Of a stretch of DNA of 64,000 nucleotides, positions 24,405 to 33,190 are shown in pieces (the first letter of the stretch is position 1; each line of letters starts with the position of its first letter). The DNA is from Planococcus lenghuensis (lineage in GTDB: Bacteria; Bacillota; Bacilli; Bacillales_A; Planococcaceae): the NCBI RefSeq assembly GCF_001999905.1, contig NZ_CP019642.1, positions 25,074 through 89,073 on the forward strand. Direction: 5' to 3'. Made by a program: the position numbers and the translations under genes. The notes under the pieces were generated by a model. That model was not told the origin of the DNA. It did not search any database and was given only the letters and a program-made list of their open reading frames with translations.

Positions 24405-26024
24405 TTATTCCCGTTCCAATTCCTGTTCTTTATCTTTGACCGCGGAACCGAGCTGCTGGAACGCCTCTTTCGTACGGACCATCTGCGCATTCTTGTCGTT
24501 TGCCTGTTCAAGCTGCTTGCCCAGCTCCGCTTTCGATTGAATCCGTGGATTTTTTACCAAATACCAGCCGAGCGTAACCCCTGCCCGGTGCTCCGCTTTC
24601 AAGTCCTTCTCATTCAACACGTTTCCTAGCCGTTGATTCAAGTGCTGCACGTTCACTTGATGCAGACGCGCTTTCTCCGGATGTGATGACTTGGAAAGAA
24701 ACCGGTCGGTGTTCAGTGACTGCGCCAGTCCGGTTTTCTGGATGAACTGATCCGCTTCGGCTTTCTTCTGAAATGTCCGCTGGGAGGTATCGCCGCCTTC
24801 CAGCGTCACCGCGTACGTCCCTTCATCCAGTTTCGTCACTTCCAGCACATCTTCCACCTTTCGATAGTCCGTCACGAGTTCCTTATTGTTCTCCAGCACG
24901 TTCAAGACCCCGTACCGTTCCCCGATATCCTGAATCGGCACGATTCGATTCGTATTCGTCCGGAGGAAGTAATGCTGATCCCGCTCGCTTTGCTCGATCG
25001 TTCCGTAGACGACGAGCCCATTCTTCGTGTCCGCCAGCTGCAGTGTCGGGTTGTCCTCGAACGAGAAGCCGAACTTCGCTTCCAGGTCTTCCTTCACTTT
25101 CTCGGGATTGATGGATTGATAAAATTCATTAATCTTTTCCTGCTGCAGGGAATTGAGCTGTTCGATCATGACACGGGACGTCGATTGCACTTCCTGAATA
25201 GCCTGTTTTGCCAGATCTAAATCCTGCGCCCAAGTTGCGATATAGCCGGTTGACGAGAGCGATGTATCGAACCCGTAATACTGCGAGACGATATAAGCGG
25301 TGCATTCGGCTTGTGCTTCCTTATGCCCGCGCGGCAGCTCTTTCAGTTCGCTTTCCCGGTGGTGCAGCTGACTGTGTGCGTACTCGTGGATTAGCACCCG
25401 GAACTTCTGCTCGGCGGTCTGCGAGACCGCGGTATTGATGACAATCTCATTCGTCATCTGGTTGTAGTAACCGCCGTACCCCTTGCCGTCATGGGCTTCT
25501 TCTTGAATCGTGAGCGGTGTCACGTCATTCTGATTCACTGAATCGATGAACCGTTCGTACAGCTCAGTCAGGGACTCTGTGGACTTGAGATCATTTTGGA
25601 CAAATTCCCGGACATTCGGGATGTCTTTTCCGTCTGTCTGCGAGATATCGAACACTTTTCCGACTGTGAATCCGTTGATGCTCTGCCGGATCTCCGTCTG
25701 GGGGTCTCCATTCGCATCCCGCAGAATCTCGCCGGTCTGCTGATTGACCTTCTGTGTTTCGATTTTCTTGAAAAGCGGCACAAAGATATCAATCCCCTTC
25801 TCCCCTTTGTTCACATGGCGGCCGAGCTCCTGCCATTGGCGGAATCCGCGAACCATCGTGGCGTCCGGATGCTGCGAGACGATCATCAGCACATTATTGA
25901 ACGAATACTGGTGCCCGCTGGCCATTACATCAAGCATCTCCTGGAACCGGTTATCGCGGAACATGGCTTCCAGGTTCTCTTCGAGCCGCTTATTGATATC
26001 GGTCAGATCCAGCTTCTTAGACAT
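24405..26024 (-). CDS. ArdC-like antirestriction/ImmA-IrrE metalloprotease
   Basis: 539 residues. The N-terminal ArdC-like domain (about 1-90) has QYSFNNVLMIVSQHPDAT and GFRQWQELGRHVNKGEKGI, the single-strand DNA-binding fold of ArdC/TraC primases. A metallopeptidase domain follows with HEYAHSQLHH at about 213 and a Glu in EAQAECTAYIVSQYYG. The C-terminal 200 residues are Gln/Glu-rich and helical. Such proteins enter the recipient with plasmid DNA and guard it against restriction. Its start overlaps the upstream 73-residue gene by eight bases. Confidence 0.8.
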   Translation of the reverse strand: MSKKLDLTDINKRLEENLEAMFRDNRFQEMLDVMASGHQYSFNNVLMIVSQHPDATMVRGFRQWQELGRHVNKGEKGIDIFVPLFKKIETQKVNQQTGEILRDANGDPQTEIRQSINGFTVGKVFDISQTDGKDIPNVREFVQNDLKSTESLTELYERFIDSVNQNDVTPLTIQEEAHDGKGYGGYYNQMTNEIVINTAVSQTAEQKFRVLIHEYAHSQLHHRESELKELPRGHKEAQAECTAYIVSQYYGFDTSLSSTGYIATWAQDLDLAKQAIQEVQSTSRVMIEQLNSLQQEKINEFYQSINPEKVKEDLEAKFGFSFEDNPTLQLADTKNGLVVYGTIEQSERDQHYFLRTNTNRIVPIQDIGERYGVLNVLENNKELVTDYRKVEDVLEVTKLDEGTYAVTLEGGDTSQRTFQKKAEADQFIQKTGLAQSLNTDRFLSKSSHPEKARLHQVNVQHLNQRLGNVLNEKDLKAEHRAGVTLGWYLVKNPRIQSKAELGKQLEQANDKNAQMVRTKEAFQQLGSAVKDKEQELERE

Positions 26025-26238
26025 AATCGATCACATCCTTTCTGACGTACCACGCCTCGTATAAGGGCTCCTGCCGGCCAACAAGGCGAACAGGGGCGTA
26101 ACAGACCACTTCGTAGTCCAGCACGTCCTCCTCCAAATCGAGGATGCCTTCATATGTAAGTGCCTCGAACGGCACCGGATCGCGAAAGCTCAGAATCCGT
26201 TTGTCACTTGCGAGAATATCACTGATCGTCACCAGCAT
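26017..26238 (-). CDS. Small hypothetical protein in transfer operon
   Basis: 73 residues, acidic (LDLEEDVLDYEVVCYAPVRL). It fills the gap between virD4 and the ArdC-like gene and overlaps the latter, so it is translated in the same operon. GGGGAGAAC precedes the ATG. No family recognised. Confidence 0.6.
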   Translation of the reverse strand: MLVTISDILASDKRILSFRDPVPFEALTYEGILDLEEDVLDYEVVCYAPVRLVGRQEPLYEAWYVRKDVIDYV

Positions 26239-26260
26239 CCGCTGTTCTCCCCTTTCTGTC

Positions 26261-28246
26261 TTATAGCAGCGTCCGGAGATCGGTCGCTTCTTTTTCTTGC
26301 AGCCGTTCGGTTATGCTCCGTTCGGATTCCGGCTTCTCTTCGGCCGCGGCCTGTTCCGTCTCTTCCTCAAATTCATCGAAATCAAGGTCGAACAGCGCCG
26401 ATTGGTCGATCTCCTCCTCGATGACACGGGTCACGGTTCCGCCTGAAGCAAAGGTGTCCGCTTGCGGCTCGGGCTGCTGCGCCTCCCGCTCTTTCCGGAA
26501 GGAACTGAAGCTCTCGGTAACGGGTACCGGCGCATGGACTTCTGTGTGGCGCTCGACGTAATCACCGAAGATATCAGATTGCCACGCCTTTTGCAGTTTC
26601 ATCGGATGTAGCCCGCTAACGAACAGGTAGCTGTCGTTTCGATCGATATTGGCCAGGTCGCCTTCCGGAATGAGCGAGCGTTTGACGTACTGTTCGGACT
26701 GGCTCTGACTCGCATTCGATTTCCCGCTCATGAATCCGCCGCTCTGGCTTGTGGAACCGGTCTGGATTTTGGCCGTCGTCTCTCCTGCCAACTGGGAGAA
26801 ATACTTGATCGTCTCCATGTCCTTGCTGCGAAGGTACAGGAGTGTATCGTGGTTCGAAAGAATGGAACGGGTCATTTCCTTCCCGTAAATGGCTTCGAGC
26901 TGGCCGTTGTCCTGGACGATCGTGTTCATCGATAACCCGAGTCCGCGGCACGTGGCCAGCACGCGTCCATATTTCTCGATTTTCCCGATATTCGCGAATT
27001 CATCGAGCAGAAAGATCGTCGGAATCTTGAGCTTCCCGCTGTTTTCATCGGCCATCCGGTAAAACTGGGCAATCAGCTGATCGAAGAAAACCGACGTGAG
27101 CGCCGTGAACGGGTTCTCATCCATCGGCATTTTCACGTACAGAATACTTTTATGTTCCTGGAACTCCCGGAAATCGAAGTCGCTTTTCCGGGTCATCCGA
27201 CTAATCTTCTGCAGTGTGAAGATGCTGATTTGGGACGCGAAGGAAGACGTGACGCTTGCCCGTGTGTTGCCGCCGAGTGTCGTGAGTCCTTTTAGCAACT
27301 GATACGCTGGATGGTGCTGGCCCAATTCCTGGTCCACCCATTGCTGAAACGTTTCTTCATCTGGTGCCACTTTTTCATTAAACACATTGAGCACGTCTTG
27401 CATGGAAGCATCCGGAATCTCGGTCTTGCAGTACACAATCAGCCCGGCCAGCATCTTCTGCGCCCGTTCCATAAAGAAGTCTTCTTTTCCGTCTTTCGTG
27501 GCATTCTTCGCCACGGTAAGGGAAATGCGCTGCGCATCCTGGTCATCCAGCACATAATCCAGCGGGTTGTACCCGTCCTGCTGGAAGTTGATGAAGTCGA
27601 TCTGATAGACCCTGTAACCCTGCTTCCGCTTAATAGCTGCCGTCTGATCGAACAGCTCCCCTTTTGGATCCGTCGCAATCAGCGTCTCCTCTTTGTTGTT
27701 GAGGAGGTTCGGAATCACATACGACTGGCCTTTCCCGCTTCCGCTGGACCCGACAATGTAGACGTTCCGGTTATCAATTTTCGTCGTTCGCGGAATGATC
27801 AGAAGCCGTTTCTTTTTCGGCATGCGCCCGACAATCAGTCCATTCGCTAAAGCTTCCATTGTTTTTTCCGAATCCTTCGGATAGAACGTATTCTGTTTGG
27901 AGAACTGAATGCCGTTGGCTGCGTCGCTTGGTGCTGTGAACCGGGCAGAGCCATGTACGCCAAAGCCGTGGGCATCTTCATACTTCGGCTCGAACAAATT
28001 CATCTTGGAGAGAAACCAGGTGAAGAAGACGAGCGCCAGCAGGCCGACCAGCAGTTGGGACTGACGGCCGCTTTCTTCGAACAAAAAGCCGAGTGTGCCG
28101 GACCAATCAAGCAGCAGGGCATCGAGCCGCCCCTTCTCCTCCAGAAAGCGAAGGAGTCCGGCAATCGTATACCCGACCACCAGTGTGAGCAGGAGGACGA
28201 CACCCACTTTAAGTCCGGCGCCCTTTTTCAGTGATTTATTCCGCAT
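26261..28246 (-). CDS. virD4: VirD4/TraG type IV coupling protein
   Basis: 661 residues. Two N-terminal membrane helices (about 12-33 and 62-80) anchor the ATPase. Walker A is VGSSGSGKGQSYVIPNLLN at about 166; Walker B is FLLDEFANIG. The motif TLLYLRSKD and LSMNTIVQDNGQL are also typical of TraG/TrsK. A variable Glu-rich tail follows. It links the relaxosome to the secretion channel and pumps DNA. It lies 15 bases downstream of the relaxase gene. Confidence 0.95.
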   Translation of the reverse strand: MRNKSLKKGAGLKVGVVLLLTLVVGYTIAGLLRFLEEKGRLDALLLDWSGTLGFLFEESGRQSQLLVGLLALVFFTWFLSKMNLFEPKYEDAHGFGVHGSARFTAPSDAANGIQFSKQNTFYPKDSEKTMEALANGLIVGRMPKKKRLLIIPRTTKIDNRNVYIVGSSGSGKGQSYVIPNLLNNKEETLIATDPKGELFDQTAAIKRKQGYRVYQIDFINFQQDGYNPLDYVLDDQDAQRISLTVAKNATKDGKEDFFMERAQKMLAGLIVYCKTEIPDASMQDVLNVFNEKVAPDEETFQQWVDQELGQHHPAYQLLKGLTTLGGNTRASVTSSFASQISIFTLQKISRMTRKSDFDFREFQEHKSILYVKMPMDENPFTALTSVFFDQLIAQFYRMADENSGKLKIPTIFLLDEFANIGKIEKYGRVLATCRGLGLSMNTIVQDNGQLEAIYGKEMTRSILSNHDTLLYLRSKDMETIKYFSQLAGETTAKIQTGSTSQSGGFMSGKSNASQSQSEQYVKRSLIPEGDLANIDRNDSYLFVSGLHPMKLQKAWQSDIFGDYVERHTEVHAPVPVTESFSSFRKEREAQQPEPQADTFASGGTVTRVIEEEIDQSALFDLDFDEFEEETEQAAAEEKPESERSITERLQEKEATDLRTLL

Positions 28247-28261
28247 ATCGCTATCCCCTTT

Positions 28262-30322
28262 CTACAGTTCAATTTCAAGTCCCAGGTACCGCCGCATTCG
28301 CGTGTTTTTCCCCTTCCGGTTCAGTTTATCCAGCCGGCCCGTTTCTTTCGTATGCGGATTCGGCTGCGCGGATTGCCGGACCAGTTCATCCATCAGATCA
28401 GCGCCAACGGTTCCGCCCGGTAAGTGGCCCTTTTCTTGTTCACGGGCATCGAGTCCGCGGTAGAACGGATTAGTTTGGGACTGCCGGTACTGTTCATGCT
28501 GGGCTTCCCGCTGTTCTTGTTTCCCCCATGCCGCCTGTAAGCAGTTAGACAAGGACGGCTCGCGCCCGGCCATTTTATTTTCACGGTAATGATTGAGCAC
28601 GTCTGTCTTCATTTCCAGCGGAAGAGCTTCTACTTTCTGCAGCACGCGCTCGTTCGCATGCGGGAATGTCTCGCAGATCAGTTCATTCAGTTGCTGGTCG
28701 TGATGCTTTGCTTTTTCCTCGTACCGAGTGATCAATTGCTGCGCCGTATTCAACTTTAAAGAAGTTTGGTAGATGGCGTCCAGCTTCTGCCCCTCACCGA
28801 CGAGTTTCATTTTTTGCGTGCCCAGCTTATCACGGATTCTCGCCTGAATCCGGATGCTTTCAGTCGCCTTCTCAGCGAGCGTACAGGCTGTCTCCAGCTC
28901 GCTCAAGTGAAGTTCCCTCTCCACGTCTTCCGGAGCCGGGACGCGGTGCCAATCGCCGCTCCGCGCCGATTCGATGACCTCCGCTTTGAAAGCAGTGGTC
29001 CGGTCATTGAACTGATACCGTTCAGCCAGGTCCGGATACAAGTCATTGAAGGTGTTGTGCGTAATCAGGCTGGTCACCCGGTAAGCGCGCTCCGCGTGTT
29101 CAGTGACCGTTTGATTCGTTTGGCGGTCTTTTTTGAGCGTTTCTTCCTGCGCTTCGAATGCATCGAGCCGGGCGGTGAACCGCTCATGGAAGCGGTCGGA
29201 CGAAAAGCCCTGATTCAGTAATGCAGCGGTATCGCCTGCAAGATACGCCTTGTGGGAAGCATCCAGTACCGTATGTGTTACCTGTTCTTTCATCTGTTTT
29301 GGTTCGAGTGATCGTTCCTCCCACCGGTACAAGCCTTCCAGTTCGTTTTTCACGTTCTTGAAGGACAGGTCTTCTTTTAAACGCCCTTTCATGAAGCGCA
29401 GGCTTTTTTGATAATCGGCATCCAGCTGCATCGTGATGGCCTTCGTCTGCCGGTGAAGGGTGAGCTGCACGTTCTGCGTTTTTTCTTTTGAAGACAGGAA
29501 GGAAATGTTGCGGTTCAGCTGCGCGATCTGGTCGTTCGCTTTTCGGATTTCCTGATTCAGTTCGTGATAGAAAGTCGTCGCTTCCAGCCCCTTCTCTTCC
29601 ATCCGTTTGACGTACTGGTACTCGTTCCGGCCGAGCCGGACCTGTGCGATTTTATCGAGTCCTTGTTCTTCAAACGACAGCGCAGAAACCGTCTTCTCAA
29701 TCCCGGCTTCCTTGAAGGCCGCGTTGATCGCTTCCGCATACTGCATGCGCCACTTCACGAGTGTCTCCCGCTCATTCCAGTCGGTCGTCGAAACGGTTTT
29801 AAAGATCTTCTCCCCTTCCTCATTTCGCTTAATGTCGCCGTTCGGTTCGTACTCATACTGGCGCGTTTTTTTATTGCCCCACGTTCCGTCGGCTTCGAAG
29901 GGCCGGACTGTCAGCAAGATATGCGCGTGCGGGTTGTGTTCTTTGTCCCGGTGAATCGAAACGTCCGCCACCATGCCGGCGTCCACGAACTGGTCTTGGA
30001 CGAAAGAACGGACGAGTTCGCTTTGCTGTTCTTCGTTCAGATCAACCGGCAGCGCCACGAGCACTTCGCGTGCGAGCTGTGCGTTCCACGCCTTCTCAAC
30101 TCGTTCGACTTCGTTCCATAACCGTTCCCGTTCAAGCGTCCACTCGGGCGCATGGTCCGGCTTCAGGATGAAGGAGACGGGCGCTACTTCCCGGGCTTTG
30201 AACGATTTCAGTTCTTCGTCCCGTTCCGAGTACAGATCTTCCCCGCTGCGGTAGCTCGCACTCGCTACCGCGGACTGGTTTTTCTTGCTGATGATGTTGG
30301 CCTGCAGGCGGAAGTAGCTCAC
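28262..30322 (-). CDS. mobA: MobA/MobL-family relaxase (MOBQ)
   Basis: 686 residues from GTG at 30322, which has AAAGGAGGG upstream; the ORF extension to 30406 crosses the oriT hairpin and is rejected. The relaxase domain (1-210) shows ASYRSG with the likely nicking Tyr24 and the metal-binding HNPHAHILLTVRPF. The long C-terminus is helical with Gln/Glu-rich coiled coils and no helicase motifs. It nicks oriT and pilots the strand into the recipient. Confidence 0.95.
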   Translation of the reverse strand: MSYFRLQANIISKKNQSAVASASYRSGEDLYSERDEELKSFKAREVAPVSFILKPDHAPEWTLERERLWNEVERVEKAWNAQLAREVLVALPVDLNEEQQSELVRSFVQDQFVDAGMVADVSIHRDKEHNPHAHILLTVRPFEADGTWGNKKTRQYEYEPNGDIKRNEEGEKIFKTVSTTDWNERETLVKWRMQYAEAINAAFKEAGIEKTVSALSFEEQGLDKIAQVRLGRNEYQYVKRMEEKGLEATTFYHELNQEIRKANDQIAQLNRNISFLSSKEKTQNVQLTLHRQTKAITMQLDADYQKSLRFMKGRLKEDLSFKNVKNELEGLYRWEERSLEPKQMKEQVTHTVLDASHKAYLAGDTAALLNQGFSSDRFHERFTARLDAFEAQEETLKKDRQTNQTVTEHAERAYRVTSLITHNTFNDLYPDLAERYQFNDRTTAFKAEVIESARSGDWHRVPAPEDVERELHLSELETACTLAEKATESIRIQARIRDKLGTQKMKLVGEGQKLDAIYQTSLKLNTAQQLITRYEEKAKHHDQQLNELICETFPHANERVLQKVEALPLEMKTDVLNHYRENKMAGREPSLSNCLQAAWGKQEQREAQHEQYRQSQTNPFYRGLDAREQEKGHLPGGTVGADLMDELVRQSAQPNPHTKETGRLDKLNRKGKNTRMRRYLGLEIEL

Positions 30323-30377
30323 GTCCCTTCCCTCCTTTCTGCTCAATGGGGTTAAAACATCCGAAGGCGACAAATCA

Positions 30378-30432
30378 GGACCGCGAGGTCCGAAGCCTAG
30401 CACCACGACAGTGGTGTATAACTGGGCACTCG
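30378..30432 (-). other. oriT: Candidate origin of transfer (oriT)
   Basis: Just upstream of the relaxase gene lie two hairpins, GGACC-GCGA-GGTCC and CACCAC-GACA-GTGGTG. The second is followed by TATAACTGGGCACTCG. MOBQ-type oriTs such as those of pIP501 and pSK41 have the same order: a short GTGGTG-type hairpin, then a TAAGTGCGCCCT-like nic region. The match to the nic core is partial (TAACTGGGCAC), so the exact nick is not claimed. Confidence 0.65.
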
Positions 30433-30492
30433 TCTTGATGACTCGGATTCATCATACCATATTATTCCCATTTTTCGTAGACTTTATTTATA

Positions 30493-30516
30493 TATATGTT
30501 AAAATATTTACATATA
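30493..30516 (+). promoter_or_regulatory. Palindromic operator TATATGT-N10-ACATATA
   Basis: TATATGT and ACATATA surround TTAAAATATT, which is a plausible -10 for the downstream mob accessory genes. A similar TATATATATAAAAATTTATG stretch lies near the XRE regulator start (34890-34917), so the XRE protein is a candidate binder. Confidence 0.4.
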
Positions 30517-30537
30517 AACAAAAAAGGAGTGAAAACC

Positions 30538-30810
30538 ATGCGGAACAATTTCGAAAAAATTTCATCCATCGAACAGCAAATCGAAAAGCTGAAAGAGAAA
30601 CAGAAAATGCTGGAACAGCAAATGCAGCAGAACATCGGCCAGGAAGTGCTGAAAACGTGGAATATCGAATCAGAACAGGAAGCAATTGAGTGGATTCATC
30701 AGTTGGCCGGACAAGTAAACGGCGAACCTGAAGCGTCTGAGCAGCCTGAACAGCAAGAAGAACCTGCGCAGCTTGCAGAGTGGGACCGCCATGAACAACG
30801 AGCCGAATAA
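30538..30810 (+). CDS. Coiled-coil mobilisation accessory protein
   Basis: 90 residues from the ATG at 30538 (AAGGAGTG upstream; the ORF start at 30496 is inside the promoter). A continuous coiled coil KISSIEQQIEKLKEKQKMLE is followed by an acidic, Glu/Gln/Pro-rich tail. It is divergent from the relaxase and overlaps the next gene by 20 bases. The position beside oriT suggests a relaxosome component. Confidence 0.65.
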   Translation: MRNNFEKISSIEQQIEKLKEKQKMLEQQMQQNIGQEVLKTWNIESEQEAIEWIHQLAGQVNGEPEASEQPEQQEEPAQLAEWDRHEQRAE

Positions 30811-31057
30811 CCTGGCGAAATCGAATGAACTGAAGCAGCAAATCACAGAGTTGCAACGAAAGAAAAAACAGCTGGAAAATGAAACGAAGCGGAGAGCGAG
30901 CTGGGAGAAGCGGAGAGCGCGGACCAAGCGGCTGATCGAGACCGGAGCGCTTGCTGAAAAGTATTTTGCTTTGGAAGACTTGTCTGTGGAAGAGCGGGAG
31001 AATATCTTCCGGACGTTCGCGGAATTCGTGAAGAGTAAGCGGCAGCCAAAAGGATAA
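30791..31057 (+). CDS. TraD/MobC-like relaxosome protein
   Basis: 88 residues from the ATG at 30791, inside the end of the preceding gene. LKQQITELQRKKKQLENE forms a coiled coil; KRRARTKRLIETGALAEKYF is the signature of the small conjugal TraD/MobC family (PF06412-like). These bind the relaxase/oriT region. Coupled translation with the preceding coiled-coil gene is likely. Confidence 0.7.
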   Translation: MNNEPNNLAKSNELKQQITELQRKKKQLENETKRRASWEKRRARTKRLIETGALAEKYFALEDLSVEERENIFRTFAEFVKSKRQPKG

Positions 31058-31066
31058 GAAAAGCTA

Positions 31067-31112
31067 AAAACCCAAACTTTCCGGGCTTTCTCTATCCGGA
31101 AGGTTTAGGTTT
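31067..31112. terminator. Bidirectional terminator
   Basis: AAACTTTCCGG pairs with CCGGAAGGTTT, extended by flanking A and T runs, between the convergent TraD-like gene and the 51-residue gene. Confidence 0.8.
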
Positions 31113-31260
31113 CGTTGAGCGGAATGATAGTCCAGTCCAGCGATGTATTCTGTTGCAGAAATGTCCGTTCTTCTTCTGCTTCCTCTTTGGTCGGAAATAC
31201 TTTCTCTTTGTCCTCTTCGCTGAGGATAAGCCCGTTTATGGAACGGATAATATACGGCAT
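31105..31260 (-). CDS. Small hypothetical protein
   Basis: 51 residues from the ATG at 31260, with AAGGGGAGGGG upstream. MPYIIRSINGLILSEEDKEK, then PTKEEAEEERTFLQQ, looks like a small alpha/beta protein. The longer frame to 31338 has no start signal. Function unknown. Confidence 0.5.
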   Translation of the reverse strand: MPYIIRSINGLILSEEDKEKVFPTKEEAEEERTFLQQNTSLDWTIIPLNET

Positions 31261-31367
31261 GCGCTCCCCCCTCCCCTTCTTTTTCGTTATACTGATACGT
31301 GAGTCGGTCATTGGATACCAGTTTCGCAGGAAGTCCATGGCGGATCGCTGCAGAAAGGAGATGACAG

Positions 31368-31730
31368 ATGGCGAAATATCTCACTGCCTCTTACTTTATC
31401 ACACTGGACCAGGAGAGATGGCTCGACCGCTGGCTGGAACGGCATCCCGCGAAAAAAAAGAACCAGCTGGTATTTGAAATTTTTCAGTATGCCATCAATG
31501 ATTTCCGGAAGCACGTGGAATCACTGAGCTGCTATATTGAACTGATGCAGGATATTTCTGATGATGAGCTTGTAAAGATACACCTTAGCTACTCTGAACA
31601 GCTGCCGCTAAAGCAGGCAGCGAATCAATTGTATGAAAAAATCCAGGCTGTTTATCCGGCTGCCGTTAAAAAACATACGCTGGTTTTCGCCTTGCATGTA
31701 TTTATGAGTCAACAAAATGAAACTACATAG
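31368..31730 (+). CDS. Plasmid hypothetical protein
   Basis: 120 residues, AAAGGAGATG upstream. TLDQERWLDRWLERHPAKKK and NQLVFEIFQYAINDFRKHVE are helical; the basic patch might bind nucleic acid. A strong terminator follows. No family recognised. Confidence 0.55.
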   Translation: MAKYLTASYFITLDQERWLDRWLERHPAKKKNQLVFEIFQYAINDFRKHVESLSCYIELMQDISDDELVKIHLSYSEQLPLKQAANQLYEKIQAVYPAAVKKHTLVFALHVFMSQQNETT

Positions 31731-31750
31731 TTCATTGGGTGAAGAAAATT

Positions 31751-31794
31751 GAAAAACCGATAGGAGACCGCTGTTGGTCCCCTATCGGTTTTCA
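31751..31794. terminator. Bidirectional terminator
   Basis: AAAACCGATAGG-x-GACC pairs with GGTC-x-CCTATCGGTTTT, shared by the 120-residue gene and the convergent parA operon. Confidence 0.9.
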
Positions 31795-32241
31795 TTATTC
31801 TTCTGGTTCATTAAAGAAATCGGTCATATACTCAAATTGTTTTTGCTGCCGATCGGTCAGTTGGTTTGCCACATAATTATCGATTAATTCGGAAATGATT
31901 GCATAGGTTTTGTTTTCGTCCATGAACTTCCCGAGAACGCCAATCTGGACATGTATTTCGTGCGGCACTTTCACAGACTTCACATTATTGTTTTTCCCGA
32001 CAGCAGCCCTTTTGGAACGTCGGGGTGCTTTCTTTTTCTCCGTCTCTTCAGACGGGGGGGTTTTCACTTGAGTTTCTGGTTCATTCTTTTTTTTCGGAAC
32101 ACTTACCTCAGCATCTTTCGGCTTCTCTGGCTGTTGAGAAAATTTAAAATCATTTTGGCCGCTCGTTACAACCGGTTTTGGACGAGTAAGTGTTGAAGAT
32201 TTTTTTTGAATTAATGGGCCTTTATTCGACTGTTCACTCAT
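31795..32241 (-). CDS. ParA partner / RepC-like DUF5388 protein
   Basis: 148 residues from the ATG at 32241, overlapping the parA stop by eight bases. The N-terminal half is disordered, Lys/Pro/Glu-rich. The C-terminal VKVPHEIHVQIGVLGKFMDE then AIISELIDNYV resembles a ribbon-helix-helix DNA-binding domain (DUF5388, the RepC partner of plasmid ParA). It probably binds the repeat array upstream of parA and links it to ParA. Confidence 0.75.
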   Translation of the reverse strand: MSEQSNKGPLIQKKSSTLTRPKPVVTSGQNDFKFSQQPEKPKDAEVSVPKKKNEPETQVKTPPSEETEKKKAPRRSKRAAVGKNNNVKSVKVPHEIHVQIGVLGKFMDENKTYAIISELIDNYVANQLTDRQQKQFEYMTDFFNEPEE

Positions 32242-33043
32242 ACTTACCCACCAACTCAAAGCGTTCTAGTTTTTCTTCAATCTCATTCACAACATCAATA
32301 AACGCTTGATGTGCCTTTCTATCATGGTGATCATCATTCCGGATCCCCGTCATATCCCACGCCTTCAGACGCTCCAGGTGTTTGATGACACTTTTAAATA
32401 CGTTGTCCTCTCCAAATAGCTCAGTGGCCCTTATCACTGTACTTTGATCGACTCGGCCACCTGCACGAAGTAAGACCGGAAGAACGCCGAGAACCTGTAT
32501 ATCAGCGTCATATTCATCAGCCATGAATTGCAGGTAAGAAATATATTTTTCTGCTCCCTCCAAGGAAAGTTCTTGGGCTTGCAGGATAATCAATACGTAG
32601 TCAGAGGCCATCATAGCATTATCTGAGTAGTCACTGATTGTCGGTGGAACGTCGATAAAGATGTAATCATAATTCGCTTTCAGCGGTTCTAGTAATTTTT
32701 TTAAGTATGTAATTTGATCAAGATCGTTCGAAAACTTTGAGTAAAGGAATTTCGAGAAGTTTTTAAAGGAAACCGCTGCAGGAATCAAGTCCAGATTTTC
32801 CGTCACGTTCATGACGACACTCTGGAGATCTTCACTCCTAAATCCTTCGAAAATTGTTTTATCGATTGCATCAATGCCCGCAGAACGAGCAACCAAGGTA
32901 CTGGCATTCCCTTGCGGGTCCATATCTACCAATAACACTTTCTTATTGAGTAATGTTGCGTATTCCCAACTCGCCATGACAGATACCTTTGTTTTCCCTA
33001 CTCCGCCTTTAAAATTACCCACAACGATGGTTTTTGCAGTCAC
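32234..33043 (-). CDS. parA: ParA partition ATPase
   Basis: 269 residues, GTG start. Deviant Walker A is NFKGGVGKTKVS, A' is DMDPQGNAST and Walker B is YIFIDVPP. No N-terminal HTH, so it is of the short (type Ib-like) class. It forms DNA-bound ATP-dependent gradients that segregate the plasmid with the DUF5388 partner and a centromere. The 14-unit array begins 150 bases upstream. Confidence 0.92.
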   Translation of the reverse strand: MTAKTIVVGNFKGGVGKTKVSVMASWEYATLLNKKVLLVDMDPQGNASTLVARSAGIDAIDKTIFEGFRSEDLQSVVMNVTENLDLIPAAVSFKNFSKFLYSKFSNDLDQITYLKKLLEPLKANYDYIFIDVPPTISDYSDNAMMASDYVLIILQAQELSLEGAEKYISYLQFMADEYDADIQVLGVLPVLLRAGGRVDQSTVIRATELFGEDNVFKSVIKHLERLKAWDMTGIRNDDHHDRKAHQAFIDVVNEIEEKLERFELVGKYE

Positions 33044-33190
33044 TTACTGTCCCCCCTCTTTCCTAATTACTTTCACGAATTTCCACCTAACAAAGTTCCA
33101 CCTTCGTATATATCTGATAATAACACAAGTAGAAGAATGTGTAAAAAAGAATTTATTTGTAACACAAATGTAATATTCTAATTTTGTTAT

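Noticed and set aside
24405..30406. Long plus-strand frames opposite the relaxase, coupling and ArdC-like genes
   Set aside because: They are shadows in GC-rich coding DNA, lacking start signals and matching no family.
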